Source: Akebia trifoliata
Taxonomy: Eukaryota > Streptophyta > Magnoliopsida > Ranunculales > Lardizabalaceae
Assembly: GCA_017979445.1 (NCBI GenBank)
Contig: CM030717.1
Span: forward strand, 26,663,132 to 26,727,131
Reading direction: 5' to 3'
DNA: 64,000 nt
Shown here: one piece after another, positions 10,735 to 22,204 of the stretch
How positions within the stretch are numbered: the first letter of the stretch is position 1
Layout: every line of letters begins with the position of its first letter
Notes under the pieces: model-generated
What the model was told of the DNA's origin: nothing
What the model saw: the letters and a program-made list of their open reading frames with translations, nothing else
The model's database searches: none
Position numbers and translations under genes: made by a program

Positions 10735-12505
10735 TGAAAGCGCCCTCGATCCGCGGGGTGCGCGGATCCGCTTTTGACCCTTGAGGTTTGGGAGTCGCCA
10801 CCTAGTTATTACGGTCTAGGAACCGATCAATGACTCTAAACGGATAAAAACTAATCTAAAACCAAAAAAACTGAATTCGGGGATCATGTTACGGGATTGG
10901 AAGGTGTTAGGCACCAACCCCGCCCGGCCAAGCCGGTCTCTACTAAATCCCAAATAAATTACATTGCTAAAACCTAGATAAAAATAAATAAAAATAAAAG
11001 GTTTACCTTTCCGATGGCAAGGACTTGGTTCCCTCAGATCTGACAAAAAGAACTCCTTGTACCGTGCTCCCTTGCTTCGTTCTGCTTCCGGATTTGACTT
11101 CGGATCTCCGAGGCAAGGTATCTCCTTGTTTTTGAATCTGAACTCTTCAAATTCGTTGTGGATTTGGGGATGTTTTTAGAAGGCTTTTGGGTGTTTTCTA
11201 GACTAAAATTGAAGGAGGGATGTTAGGTAAGGAGTTGGGGCTCCAAAACTAGGGTTTATGGGGGGTTAGGGGAGCTTCTAGACCTACTTCTCTTAGGGTT
11301 TATGATTTGATACGAAAATAGGGTGTGAGCACCTCTATTTATAGATGTTTTTAGGGGTTGATTTGGATAGAGTTAGTATTTAATTTGAAATCTTTTAATA
11401 GAGTTGTTGTTTTAATTTGACTTGTTTTAGGTAGAATTGTGTTTTAATTAAAATTGTTTTAGGTAGAATTGTGTTTTAATTCAAATTGTTTTAGGTAGAA
11501 TTGTTTTTAAGTTAGAACTCTATTAGATAGAGTTATTATTTAATTAGATCTCTATTATGACTTTTGGTCTTATTTGATTGACTTTTAATGTTTTGACTTT
11601 GGTCTTAATTGATTGACTTTCAATATCTTGACTTCAGTCTTGCTTAATTGACTTTAATTTTGACTTCAGTCTCACATGATTGACTTTAAGACCTTGACTT
11701 TAGTCTTGCTTGATTTACTTTTGGTTTTTGGAGAACCCCCCTCCATTATTTCTTTAATTCTTTGGACCCCCAAATGGAGGGGTCCTTAAAGAAATATCCC
11801 ACGAACCCTCAACGATTTTGCCTGAGAGTCCGATTGATCGATTTTTTAGGTTCAAAATTTTAAATTAATTTCATTAATGTTTAAATTTAATTATTTAATG
11901 TTTTATTTATTAATTTCGAATTTTTTAATTATGAAAATTGTGAAATTACCATTTTACCCCCGGAGAGGACTTTTCACGTTTTAAGTCAGTTTTTAATGTT
12001 CTAGGATGTTTTAGAATCGATTTTTCGTAAGGAATTCAATGAGAATGTTGGTTTGTATCATTTATGAAAATTTTTATGTGAATGATTGTGAACTTCATGA
12101 GGGGCAAGTTTCGTAATTTTGTCAGATTCTGTTAAATTGGTGAAATTAATTTATTTGGTTCCGATTTGTTATTTTTACGTGTTCGAGAGAGTTTTCCTAA
12201 GTGTTGTAGGCTCTTAGAGTTGTTTTGATGTTAGGGGTATTGGGAATTTGGTAATTTTTTAGTGGTTTTTTATCGTGAAGCTTCTTTTGGTTTTGCAAGA
12301 TGATGATTTCTATGTTTCTGGGGTCGTATTTTCCTAGCGTAGCATGGTTTCTAATATTTGGTCAGTTCGAGATACCTCATCTCCGGATTTCTGAAACATA
12401 TCTGGTAACAAAATAAAGCAATGGAATACACTCCATCATTGGGAATCCTTGCGATCGGGTTGACGAGTTGATTAATCAGGCGGATGCAAAAATGGGGTGT
12501 CTACA
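10735..12505 (-). repeat. 5' LTR of Tat-B
   Basis: This LTR has the same TG...CA ends as 465-2232 and is flanked on its left, one base away, by the primer-binding site. It carries the same internal short repeats (about 11400-11720) and TATA box. It is 1771 bp against 1768 bp for the partner. Confidence 0.93.
11335..11343 (-). promoter_or_regulatory. LTR TATA box (Tat-B 5' LTR)
   Basis: TATAAATAG on the minus strand is the likely core promoter for the Tat-B genomic RNA, with the start expected about 25-35 bp further along the minus strand. Confidence 0.6.
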
Positions 12506-12510
12506 GCCGC
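12506..12510. other. Target-site duplication GCCGC, right copy (Tat-B)
   Basis: This directly follows the terminal CA of the right LTR. Removing 465-12510 would restore an uninterrupted 34-bp array in Tat-A. Confidence 0.85.
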
Positions 12511-13090
12511 CGAGGGTTTTCTTGGAATTATGCTCAGATGCCGCCAAGGGTTTTCTTGGAATTATGCTCAGTTGCCGTTGAAGGCTTTCTCGAAACTATG
12601 CTCAGATGCCGCCGAGGGTTTTCTTGGAAATATGCTCGGTTACCGCCGAGGATTTTCTCAGAATTATGCTCAGATGCTAGCAAGGGTTTTCTTGGAATTA
12701 TGCTCAGTTACCGCCGAGGACTTTCTCGAAACTATGCTCAGATGCCGCTGATGGTTTTCTCGGAACTATGCTCAATTACCACCGAGGGTTTTCTTGAAAT
12801 TATGCTCAGATGCCGTCAAGGATTTTCTTGGAATTATGCTCAGTTGCCGCCGAGGGCTTTCTCGAAACTATGCTCAGATGCTGCCGAGGGTTTTCTCGAA
12901 ACTATGTTCAGTTACCGCCGAGGGTTTTCTCGGAATTATGATCAGTTACCGCCGAGGGTTTTCTCGGAACTATGCTCAGATGCCGCCGAGGGCTTTCTCG
13001 AAATTATGCTCAGATGCCGCCGAGGGTTTTCTCAGAATTATGCTCAGTTACCGCCGAGGGTTTTCTCCGAATTATACTCAGTTTATGCTC
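12506..13090 (+). repeat. 34-bp tandem array of Tat-A, right part
   Basis: About 17 units continue the array at 283-464. Units differ more from each other than those of Tat-B do: CCGAG/CTCGG, CCAAG/CTTGG and mixed CCGAG/CTTGG arms occur side by side. After 13075 the array dissolves into short TATGCTCAGTT-like pieces. Apparent ORFs of up to 262 aa here follow from the period and lack of stops; I do not annotate them as genes. Confidence 0.9.
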
Positions 13091-13430
13091 AGATTATGCT
13101 CAGTTTATGCTTAATTCATATTCACTTTGTACTTAGATTATACTCAAACTCTTTGAAATCTATCTCAGATTTTAAGTCCACACACTTGCACAGTTGTTAC
13201 ATCAGTCAAAGAGAATTTTCTAAAATTCAAGGATCTGACACTGTCAGTGAGAGTTCTCGCTCAAGGATCTGACAACCTTTTAGTTCGGGGAGAGTTTACG
13301 CTCAAGGATCCGAATGCCCCGACGAATTGCTAAATTAGGCTGCAAAATGAACTGTCACTAGCTTTGGCATTCGGATATTGCACTATCTACCTAAATAGAT
13401 TTGCTATCTAGTTTGCTTCAACCCTCTGCC
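13091..13430 (+). other. Conserved spacer between array and PPT (Tat-A)
   Basis: It is the counterpart of 2246-2554 in Tat-B. It contains a local duplication of a CTCAAGGATCTGACA / CTCAAGGATCCGAAT motif at about 13258-13312. No gene is visible. Confidence 0.6.
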
Positions 13431-13443
13431 AAAGAGGGGCATC
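13431..13443 (+). other. Polypurine tract of Tat-A
   Basis: AAAGAGGGGCATC lies immediately upstream of the 3' LTR start TGTAGACACC. It fixes Tat-A on the + strand. Confidence 0.85.
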
Positions 13444-15143
13444 TGTAGACACCCCATTTTCGCATTTGCCTGATTAATCAACTCATCAACCCGATCGCAA
13501 CGGTTCCCAATGATGGATGATTATTTCAACGCTTTATTTTGTTACTAGATGTGTTTTAGAAATCCGGATAAAGTATCTCGAACTAACAAAACTATAGAAA
13601 CCACACTACGCTAGGAAAATATAATCCCAAGAACCTAGAAATCATCATCTTGTAGACAAAAAAAAGTTTTACGATAAAAATCACTAAAAAATGATCAAAT
13701 TACCAAAATACCCCTAACCTTAAAACATCCCTAGAGCCCACGCTACGCTTAGAAAAACCCATTCAAACGCAGAAAATAACATATCAAAACCAAATAAACC
13801 ACTTCACCAATTTTCACAAAATTTGATAAAATTACGAAAATACCCCTCATAAAGTTCACGATCATTTCGCACAAAATTTCATAAACGACACAAACCAATA
13901 TTTCCATTGAATTCCTTACGAAAAACTGATTCCAAAACATCCTAAAACATTGAAAAACGACTTAAAACGCAAAAAATTCTCTCTAAGGGCAAAATAGTAA
14001 TTTTACAATTTTAATAATTAAAAATTTCAAAATTTATAAATAAATCATTAAATAACGTAAAGTGAAGCATTAATAAAATTAATTTAAAATTTTGAATCAA
14101 AAAATCGATCAATCAGGCTTTTCAGGCAAAATTGTTGATGGTTACTAGGATATTTATTCAAGGACCCCTCCATCTGGGGGCTCAAAAAATTAAAGATATA
14201 AAAAGGGGTTCTCCAAATCTTAAAGTAAATCGTGTAATAATAAAGTCAATATATTAAAATTCAACCAAGAAAGACTAAAGTCGAGAAATTAAAGTCAATC
14301 AAGAAAGACTAAAGTCAAAATCTTAAAGTCAATCAAATGAGACTAAAAATCAAAACCCTAATCTAAACTAATCAAGTCAAAACCCTAATCTAAACTAATC
14401 AAGTCAATCTCATAAGAATAAAGTCAAAACCCTAAATTAAAACCCTAGACTAAGTCAATCTCATAAGACTAAAGTCAAAACCCTAATTGAAATCCTAAAA
14501 GAAATCCTAATCAAACCCTAATTCTTCTAAAAAACTTTATAAATAGGAGCCTCCACACCCTATTTTCGTATCAAAGAAAAAATCCTAAGAGAAGTAGGTC
14601 AAAAAGCCCCCCTAACTTCCCATAAACCCAAGTTTTGAAGTCCCAACTCCTTACCTAACACCCATACTTCGATTTTAGCTTAAAAAACACCTAGAAGCCC
14701 TTCAAAAAAACTCCAAAATCTATAACAAATTCGAAAAATCCAGATCCAAGAAAGAGATATCTTGCCTCGGAGATCATAAATCAGATCCGAAGACAGAACG
14801 AAGCAAGGAGTACGATACAAGGAGCAATTTTATCAGATCTGAGGGAATAGAATCTTTGCGTATCGAAGGTAAAATTTATGTTATTTTTTTATCTAGGTTT
14901 TGTTATTAGCAATGTAGTCTTATTTGAGATAAGTAGAGACCGGCATTGGCTGGGCGGGGTTGGTGCCTAATACCTTCCAACCCCGTAATGTGATCCCCGA
15001 ATTCAGTTTTTCTTCAGTAGATTAGTTCTTTTATCCGTTTAGAGTCAATATTCAGTTCCTAGACCGTAATAACTAGGTGGCGACTCCCAAACCTCAAGGG
15101 TCAAAAGAGGATCCGCGCACCCCGCGGATTGAGGGCGCTTTCA
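13444..15143 (+). repeat. 3' LTR of Tat-A
   Basis: It is an inverted, clearly more diverged copy of the Tat-B LTRs, reading TGTAGACACC to GCGCTTTCA on the + strand, 1700 bp long. The AAAGTCAATC-type repeats of the family are present at about 14225-14480. The lower similarity to the two Tat-B LTRs fits Tat-A being a different and older copy. Confidence 0.92.
14538..14546 (+). promoter_or_regulatory. LTR TATA box (Tat-A 3' LTR)
   Basis: TATAAATAG is followed by GAGCCTCCACACCC; the counterpart in the Tat-B LTRs is also followed by a GAG-x-CC-CAC-like stretch, so the promoter block is conserved. Confidence 0.6.
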
Positions 15144-17090
15144 GTTGGTCATTTTAGGAATGTTTCCTAGTCTATTTGGTCTAGATTAGGTTTTGTCTCG
15201 TAATTGACAAAATGGGAGATTGTTAGTTCCATATTTTGTCAATCCCGAGACTTAAGTTGTGTGTCGAAATGATTTACAAAACATATAAAGACCCTGGTAA
15301 AATCGCTCAACGTCAAGCACATCAACAAAATGCTCATAATGTGTGTGCATAAAACCTAAAAGGTAATGAGACCACCTAGATTATTCTCTAACGCCTAGAT
15401 GATTGTTAAGTCGGCTCATATTGATAAAGAAATCTTATACCTCGACCCATTCATTCATCGGAGCTTTTGGGAGTCCTAAATGGTCATAAAGGGTAGTTTG
15501 ATAGTTTTAACACACCTAGAACATCACTCACCCTTGGTGAGTGTTTGGGATCTTATATAAGTAAGATCTACTAAATTCCCGAATTGTTTAATCACCGAAC
15601 TTTCCAAGAGTTCAATTTGGCCTGAAATGACTAAAAAGGTATTTTAGTAATTTTACCCACTTAGGACATGTCCCTCCCCTTAATTAAATTTTGGGGACCT
15701 TGTATTTAGTAAGATATACAACATCCCCGAACAGTTTGTTCATCGGAGCTTCCGAGAGCAAGAGATGGTCAAAATGGTTTAAAAGGACATTTCGATAATT
15801 TACCCAATGCCACCGCGCAAAATGATCAGGGCCCCTAGCAACAAGCTTCATGTTTCACTAGGACCACCAGGCTGTTCACCAGGGCCATCGGGTGAGTTAC
15901 TCCAACGGTTCGAAAATTCAAAAATATGACCGTTAAAGCTCTCGACGCCCCCGAGAAATAACCCGACGCCCAGTAGTTAATTTCTGCTTGCCAAATTCCT
16001 TTAAAACTCATCTCTTGAGTTCATTTGTGTGCGGGATTAAATCCTAGTGATGTTTAGTTTCTTTCCACTACATACTTAGAAAGCCTTCTCTACTCTCATG
16101 AGAGTTTAACTTAGGTGAACCTCTTCAACCTTCTTAGAGCTCTCATTTGATCCCATTCCAATCATCAAACCTCACTTTGCACCCACATTGATATATTCAT
16201 GGAGCAAGGAGAAAAAAGAAAATATGGAAGGAATAATCATAAGGACCCGACGACTGGAAAGCTTGATTGGAAGATACAACCGTCAAGACGTACTTCTGAG
16301 CTCAAGGACTCGAAGAACTCAATATCACCATTGGCAAACCTTAAAGTGTTAAGTGAGTTTTTGTTTATTTTATTTTGTATTTTCAAAATCTTGTATGTGG
16401 TTACTTGGTTCAATCCTCAAAAACCAAGCTTTGTTATAATCGAGGATTCTTGACAAGGGTAAAGGTTCGTGAGTTTTTGAGGTACAAAACTCACAACATT
16501 TCGAGAGGATGCGTTTATTTTGACTTTAAGGTTTTAAAATTTAGCCTAGGTATAAAAATTCTATGTACAGTTTGAGGTGAACCATAAACCTTATTGATTA
16601 GTGAATATCAAGACCTTTGAGAAGGTGACATTGGGAGTGGATGTAGGCACATCGCCGAACCACTGTAAAATTGCTTGTCTCATGTTTATGAAAATGCCTC
16701 TATCAATTTATACTTAGATGAATGGATATTATGCTATGTATGACATGCCATGAATGTTTAGAATTTAAGTAAACCTCAATTGCATTGTAAACTAAAAATA
16801 AGCTGTGAGAATGGATGTAGGAATATTGCCGAACCATTATAGTCTTATGACTAATGCATGGTTTATGATTATGCAATTTACACTTAAATGCCTGGAATTT
16901 CATGAGATGCCATGTGTGCCGAATAGGTAAATCTTATATGAATGGACCATTGAATGACATGATGAAATGAATATTTTTATTTTAAGTGTATTTTCATTAA
17001 ATGCAAATTAGAGACTTGAGTATAAAATCGAGGTTAGGTGAATGACTTAGAACACAGTCAAATTATTAATCAAAGTTAAACTTAGATAAA
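15144..17090 (+). mobile_element. Sirevirus-like Ty1/copia 3' end: internal tail, PPT and 3' LTR
   Basis: After the Tat-A LTR, about 77 bp of internal tail lead to the purine tract AAAATGGGAGAT and to an LTR start TGTTAGTTCC at 15221. Arms GTCTCG-x-ATTGACAAAAT (15197) and ATTTTGTCAAT-CCGAGAC (15235-15252) form an inverted repeat around the PPT/LTR border, which is typical of Sirevirus-like copia elements. Further in, the GATGTAGGCACATCGCCGAA block (16640) is also usual near the end of such LTRs; it is present twice (16635-16668 and 16808-16843). The right LTR end is not clear; I place it loosely near 17000-17090. The short ORFs at 16199-16575 look non-coding. Confidence 0.55.
15197..15252. 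repeat. Inverted repeat around the copia PPT/LTR junction
   Basis: The arms are about 18 bp each (GTCTCGTAATTGACAAAAT against the complement of ATTTTGTCAATCCCGAGAC), separated by about 18 bp that hold the PPT and the first LTR bases. Only two mismatches are visible. Confidence 0.75.
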
Positions 17091-17280
17091 TTGAAAGAAA
17101 TTTTAATTATCCTATTCACCTCCTTTAAGACTAGACATAATACGAAGCTCGTTATTTTTAATATTGCCTACGGTGGATTGTTTTGCCCCCGAACCTTCCA
17201 TCATGACTCCCATTGCATGGTCATAAACATCAGCAGATTTGTCATTTATGCCTCAGTTCGATTTACTCTAGTTTAAATAT
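17090..17280 (-). repeat. Fragment of a - strand gypsy-type LTR
   Basis: The stretch 17175-17278 (CCTTCC, CTCC, GGTCA, AGATTTG, GCCTCAGTTCGATTTACTC, GTTTAAAT) matches 37385-37488 in the same orientation with scattered changes. The latter lies inside the LTR at about 36397-38871. This is therefore a truncated relative of that LTR, cut at 17281 by the next element. Confidence 0.45.
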
Positions 17281-20234
17281 TATAAAATCCTAAGTTTTTT
17301 ATTCGTATCTCGAGAAAATAAATAGTAAAATTTTGAGAAAATTTTGAAAGTGGGACTTAGGAAAAAACTTTAAGATTTTTTTCTGATTATTTTTAATGAA
17401 ATCTGATTTTACCATTGAATTCAAAATAACTGAAAAGCATACTTTAGCTTATAAACACGCTCAAATGCGAGTCCGAGCGAAAAAGTTAGAAAATCCCCGA
17501 TTTTCAAGTCGAACCAAGTTGAAAAAATTAATTTTTGTTAGAGTAAGAATATTTAAAATCTGATTACACCATTAGGTTCGCAACGAAAAGTTATAGAAAA
17601 TGGCGTATTTACTCGTCATTTTTAGAATCCAAAAAGTCGAATTATCATATAAAATGGAAACAACGTCAATTTTTGGGTCCAACCAGACCAAAAAATGATT
17701 TTTCGTTAGAAATAGAATTTGTAGAATATAAAAATTTTATTAGATCCACAATGAAAAATTATAAAAAATAGAGTATTCGCTCGTCACTTTTGGAGTCTGG
17801 ACGGTCGAATTATCATCAAATGAAACAATGTCGAAAATATAATTTCGTCCTGCAAAATTATATAAAAGAATTTTAAATTTTTAACTATTCATTCTCATCC
17901 CAAAATGTACCAACAATAGTCATACATGATTTTTTTTAAATATTGATTTTCAACGACTTGTCACCGTCATTACGTCACAAAAGGGACACCGTCGATGCCC
18001 AATGAAGAAAGGAAAAACGTCCGCAGCGTCGAACTCTACAATCTCTCACCATTTCCTTATCTTTTTATATTCTATTTCTTCCCATTTCATCAAAAATATA
18101 ATGGGGGTTTCGACCTTAGATTTCATTTATTTCGACCCCAAATCGTCTTTTGTCGTAGAAGAGAAAAAAGACGATGTTATCGAGATCTTCGAAACCATCA
18201 GACCCGATTAAAAAATAGCATCTCCGATATTAGATCCACATCGATTTTCATTCCAATCATCTCGATTTTTGCGCACACTCCTCAATCCTATCGCACAAAG
18301 ATTGATAAGGACTCTTAATTTCTATTGATGATCGTTGATTGTGAAAATTGCATTTAGGATTTTTAACGAAAATTTATAATGTTTAAAAATTCTAGAATTA
18401 TTTTCATTATTTAAAATTCACACCAAGATCTTCATGCTTGATGGGTTTAATTGTGCTTTATAACAAATTATACATGGATAAGATATTTCACTAGGTTATT
18501 TCCGCTAGTTAGGTTATGTGCACTGCTCGAGCCTCGTTTTGATTCAAGTTTTGTAAATCTTCAATTTAATTGATAAAAATGAGTTTCCAAATTTTAAAAA
18601 TATTTTAATATTCAATGAACTCATATGAAGTTGATAAATTTTGAAAAATGAATATTGTGTTTGAAAGATTAAAAACTATAAGAATTGAAAAAGGGAAAAA
18701 GAGGATGAAACGATAAAATGTTATAATCACACCCGAGTGGTGATGTCTGCAATTTACATTGTAATTCAATGTGTGGGTTGATGAACGAATATCCAGGGTT
18801 AATTTACTTTATGTTGTCACAAGGTGACTTACATGTTTATTTACGATTATGCGCTATGTACAATTATTTATTTCAAGCCGGTGAACCACTATTGCATAGT
18901 AGGAAACTAGATATTCATTCTCAACTTTGTAATGTTCATTTTGATTTGTTTTCAAAGAAAAGAAATGATATGTATATATAGATATTTTGTGAACTGTTAA
19001 AAAGCTTGTGAATGCCTAAAGGGATAGTCTGTCATATCATCCGGAGTGATATACTATCTTGGGATGTAGGGTAGGGACAAAAAGTTCATACGAAGTATGA
19101 GATGCGTATGATAGTGGAGTCACAACTAAAATTCTAATTTATTCATCTCTATTTTTTTTAGTGAACTTGTATTTTAAAGGGACCGTACATGAATGGAGAT
19201 GTATAATGGGAATCACATGCACGCCTGATAGGAATAGACGAAGATGATTAGTCAATGATCACTAACGATCTAAAGCACACATCGAAAAGAGATTCATTGC
19301 TTATAATCATGTCAAACGACCAGCCTAAGTCGGATAAATGATCCTACAAATGTGGTAAACAGCGACCAGCCACAAAATCAGGAACTAATACTTTATTATG
19401 GAACATCATATCTCGATTAGGAGCGATCTAGTCGTAGAATTCCATCTTTCTAATTCCACTACTTCACCATTATGTATTATGTATCTGTTGTTCTATGTTG
19501 AATTATAAAATGAAACCATGTTTAATGTTTTAATGTTTTAAACTAGAATGATATAAAAGAAATGCTATAGTGAGTATTGTTGATTGATGTAATATGAATC
19601 TTTTAAAATGTTTAGTTGCTCATCTCTGGCTATATGTACCAGTTAATCGTAGTTTATTCTATGAAACTTTTGCATGTATTGAAATGATTTAGAATGCTTA
19701 CTCATTCAAACTAGGATGAGGTTATTAGCAAGAATTGTTTGCTTCCCTACTAGATAATCATTGTCACTCACCCTTTCCTTCTCAATTTTTTTAGTTTCAA
19801 ATCCAATGTTTGGTGAGACTGGTATAGAGTACGAGTGAGGATCATCTTGTGGGTCAGATAAATGACTAGAGTCCGTTACCTGCTCAGTACTGGGATTATA
19901 TCCCCTAGCACCGTCAGTTAGACCATGTATTATTGTAGATTTTGGGTTGAATGTTAAGACTTTTGTTAGAGTGAAAAGTTTTTGTATAATCCTGTATGTT
20001 AATTTCTTTTTTTGCACTCTGATCTATCGTACATTATTAGATGTATATATGTTTCCACTATTATTTTATTTTGTATATATATGCAGGATATTATGTATAT
20101 TATTTATTAGGTGAAATAGGTATTTAGTGCCTTGAATGATAACATAAATAGAGGAAACAATGCCAAAATTTTGAGGCATTACCTAGTACCTCAAAATTTA
20201 ACATGGGACTTTGTGTTAGTGTTTTGGGGGGCCA
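17281..20234 (+). repeat. 5' LTR of the chromovirus-like element
   Basis: It starts TATAAAATCCTAAG (TG changed to TA compared with TGTAAAACTCCGAG at 34899) and ends GGGGGGCCA five bases before the PBS. Long colinear matches with 34899-36396 include the GATAGTCTGTCATATCATCC block (19025 and 36015). Its length of about 2.95 kb fits large chromovirus LTRs. Small ORFs inside (for example 17995-18318 and 19706-20017 on the minus strand) are chance frames. Confidence 0.8.
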
Positions 20235-20238
20235 TAGA

Positions 20239-20250
20239 TGGTATCAGAGC
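20239..20250 (+). other. Primer-binding site, tRNA-Met type
   Basis: TGGTATCAGAGC is the complement of the initiator tRNA-Met 3' end and is the usual PBS of chromoviruses and many copia elements. It follows the LTR end by four or five bases. Confidence 0.9.
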
Positions 20251-20639
20251 ATATAATTAAATCCATATGGGATACAGATCTGCTATGTTTTAAGGAGTTG
20301 GCTGATACCACAAATATTAAAGCAATAATCATAGAGTGTAATTAGGAATTCGGTATCTAAGCTCATTAGTAGTTCCGTATTGGAATTACGAGTTCTTCCG
20401 TGTCTAGAGGTCTCTAGAGCCTAAGATAAAATTCTAAATTCATTATGTTAGTAATGGAAATGGTGTCTATTACTAAATTTTTAGTCAAAATAGTAATTAA
20501 TGTTTTTTTAAGAGTGATTTTTGCTTGGTTCCGAGAAATGCCCTGGTTCTGATAAATAAAAGATTATTGAACTTGCAAATTAGGAAAAATGTAAGGAAAT
20601 AAAGGTACAACTAGACCCGTGACAAGGAGTCAAATTGGT

Positions 20640-21700
20640 GGGAAAGATCTACTTGGGTTGAGTAAACTTACCATGATAGAAGTAGTCTTCGAGTTATCCT
20701 AGAATCAGGCTTGCATGGAAAAGAGACAGTCGGAGATGTTTGAAGCCCAAATGATCCTGGTGAGGCAATTAACAAAAAGATTAGAAAATGATAGAAAAAA
20801 AGACTTGACCACCATTTTAGGTATAAATCCCAAAGAAATCAAGGGATAAGTACCCCACTACATGAAGGACTACAAGAAAAAGAAGAAATTGTACAACCAC
20901 CGCCTCAAGACCCGACATAATGAAAGAAATTAGGATCCAATAAGAGGCAAACGATTACAAAACTAGGAAAGTTACGGGGAAAACAACCATACATAAGAAG
21001 TGAAATTATAAAAATACTAACTCAATAGATGGAAAGATTTTACGAGAAACAACAAAATATACTATTAAATCAGTTAAAATAGAGAGTTGTGGCATGTTAT
21101 GAATGTAGTAAATTAGGACATAGAGGAGAGCAATGTTCAGGTTGACGTCAATTGATTAAAGATGCGTTACTCAAAAAGATGTTAGACGAGCAAATCCAAG
21201 AACCAATAAGGCCACTGGGTTTTAACAAGGTTGATAACGTATTCATACCACCCCAAACAGACCAAACTAGCGATCGAAAATGAAAGGGAATGTAATTATA
21301 GATGTCCAGGGGACATACCAGTCAACCCCAGACCTCTCTTCCTTCTAGATCAGATCTGGTCAAGAGGCCAATGTATTCGAGGCTAATCGCCTATGAATCA
21401 ATGTATCCATAGTGCAGAGTTCCTCCACTACGGAGTTACAGGTTTCTCCATCACCAAGTTATGGAACAATTGGGACTCTAGTGATGCCAACAGGGTCAGA
21501 AGAACCAACAAGGTAGGTTCAGAGACTGCAAGCTCTAGTCTACCAATTGCCCATTTCACAGAAACTTACGAAGGTGAGATCGTCGACGTGTTATGCTTGT
21601 GGTCAGGTGGGACATTTCAGGAAGGATTGTACTCTAGCACAATTGCGAACAACAGTTATGACCTAGGAGGAGGTACTTGTTCACCATGAAGTTTTGAAAT
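20640..21700 (+). pseudogene. gag remnant with two CCHC zinc knuckles
   Basis: This is the capsid/nucleocapsid region on the + strand in broken frames. Recognisable parts: MFEAQMILVRQLTKRLE (about 20733), a first knuckle CYECSKLGHRGEQC at 21095-21136, a Ser/Pro-rich stretch, then QLPISQKL and a second knuckle CYACGQVGHFRKDC at 21589-21630. Both fit CX2CX4HX4C. Chromovirus gag proteins usually have one knuckle, so two knuckles about 450 bp apart are unusual; recombination with another gag, or a real two-knuckle variant, are both possible. Stops such as TGA after the first knuckle show it is dead. The family protein packages element RNA into virus-like particles. Confidence 0.75.
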
Positions 21701-21715
21701 ATATGATTTTTATTT

Positions 21716-22200
21716 ATAATGTTAAGAATTCAAGTTTTATTCGACACTGGCTCCTCTAGATCATATATTTTTGCTGAAATTGCATATTTACTAAAGTTAG
21801 ACATTACTGACACGGGTCAAGTAATGAAATATTATCTACCCCATTGGGAGACCATCAGATTGCCCAAAAATTATGTCGAGACTGTATAATTAAAGTAAAT
21901 GATCATGACTGGATTACAAATCTCATGATACTATATTTGTGGTGATTTCGACATTATCTTGGGGATGTATTGATTAGTACAGAACTAGGCCTATGTCAAT
22001 TTTTTTGTGAGATCAATTATTTTTAAGAGATCGAGATATCCGAAGGTCAAAGTTCAAGGATTCAAAAACAGAAGAGATGGTTCTCTGTACAAACATTTGA
22101 GAAATTTAAGAGTATCGGAGATAGAGACGCTAGTAGATATGGTAAAGGTAACTAGAGAATTTGGAGATGTTTTTCCAGAAGAATTAACAGGTTTGCCGTT
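21716..22200 (+). pseudogene. Aspartic protease and linker remnant
   Basis: The catalytic motif LFDTGSSRSYIF starts at about 21737 (Asp codon 21743-21745). Downstream, the linker before RT is clear: VTREFGDVFPEELTGLPL (about 22145-22199), a hallmark of chromovirus pol. The frame breaks between the two parts and a stop follows GLPL. In the family the enzyme cleaves the gag-pol polyprotein. Confidence 0.8.
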
Positions 22201-22204
22201 ATGA

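Larger units (their letters stand above)
465..12505 (-). mobile_element. Inner Tat-type Ty3/gypsy element (Tat-B), full length with both LTRs, coding-defective
   Basis: Two near-identical direct LTRs (465-2232 and 10735-12505) bound the element, and GCCGC at 460-464 is repeated at 12506-12510 as a 5-bp target duplication. Orientation is minus: the PBS lies beside the right LTR (10716-10733) and the PPT beside the left LTR (2233-2245). Reading 5' to 3' on the minus strand it holds a 5' LTR, a long non-coding leader with several short repeats, a degenerate pol remnant (about 6860-5722: RT start fused to integrase), a spacer, a 1.6-kb tandem array, PPT and 3' LTR. No gag, protease or RT catalytic core is visible, so it was probably mobilised in trans. 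The small number of LTR differences suggests a recent insertion. Confidence 0.92.
1..15143 (+). mobile_element. Outer Tat-type Ty3/gypsy element (Tat-A), 3' part only, interrupted by Tat-B
   Basis: The 3' LTR at 13444-15143 reads TGTAGACACC...GCGCTTTCA on the + strand and is preceded by the purine-rich tract AAAGAGGGGCATC. No primer-binding site follows the LTR at 15144, so this is the 3' end; gag, pol and the 5' LTR must lie left of the window. The internal sequence is 1-464 plus 12506-13443: positions 1-280 are the reverse complement of 4220-4500 in Tat-B, and 13091-13443 is the reverse complement of 2233-2554. Tat-B (465-12505) interrupts it inside the 34-bp tandem array. No coding domain of Tat-A is inside the window. 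Family assignment to Tat/Ogre rests on the PPT form, the LTR ends and the Arg-type PBS of its sister copy Tat-B. Confidence 0.85.

Noticed and set aside
465..12505. Tat-B first read as a + strand element with LTR TGAAAG...TCTACA
   Set aside because: The PBS-like site ending in CCA lies beside the right LTR, the purine tract beside the left LTR, and the integrase reads on the minus strand, so the orientation is minus.
12484..13272. Plus-strand ORFs of 262, 106 and 84 aa as genes
   Set aside because: Same cause: the 34-bp array of Tat-A. The longest one even starts inside the Tat-B LTR.
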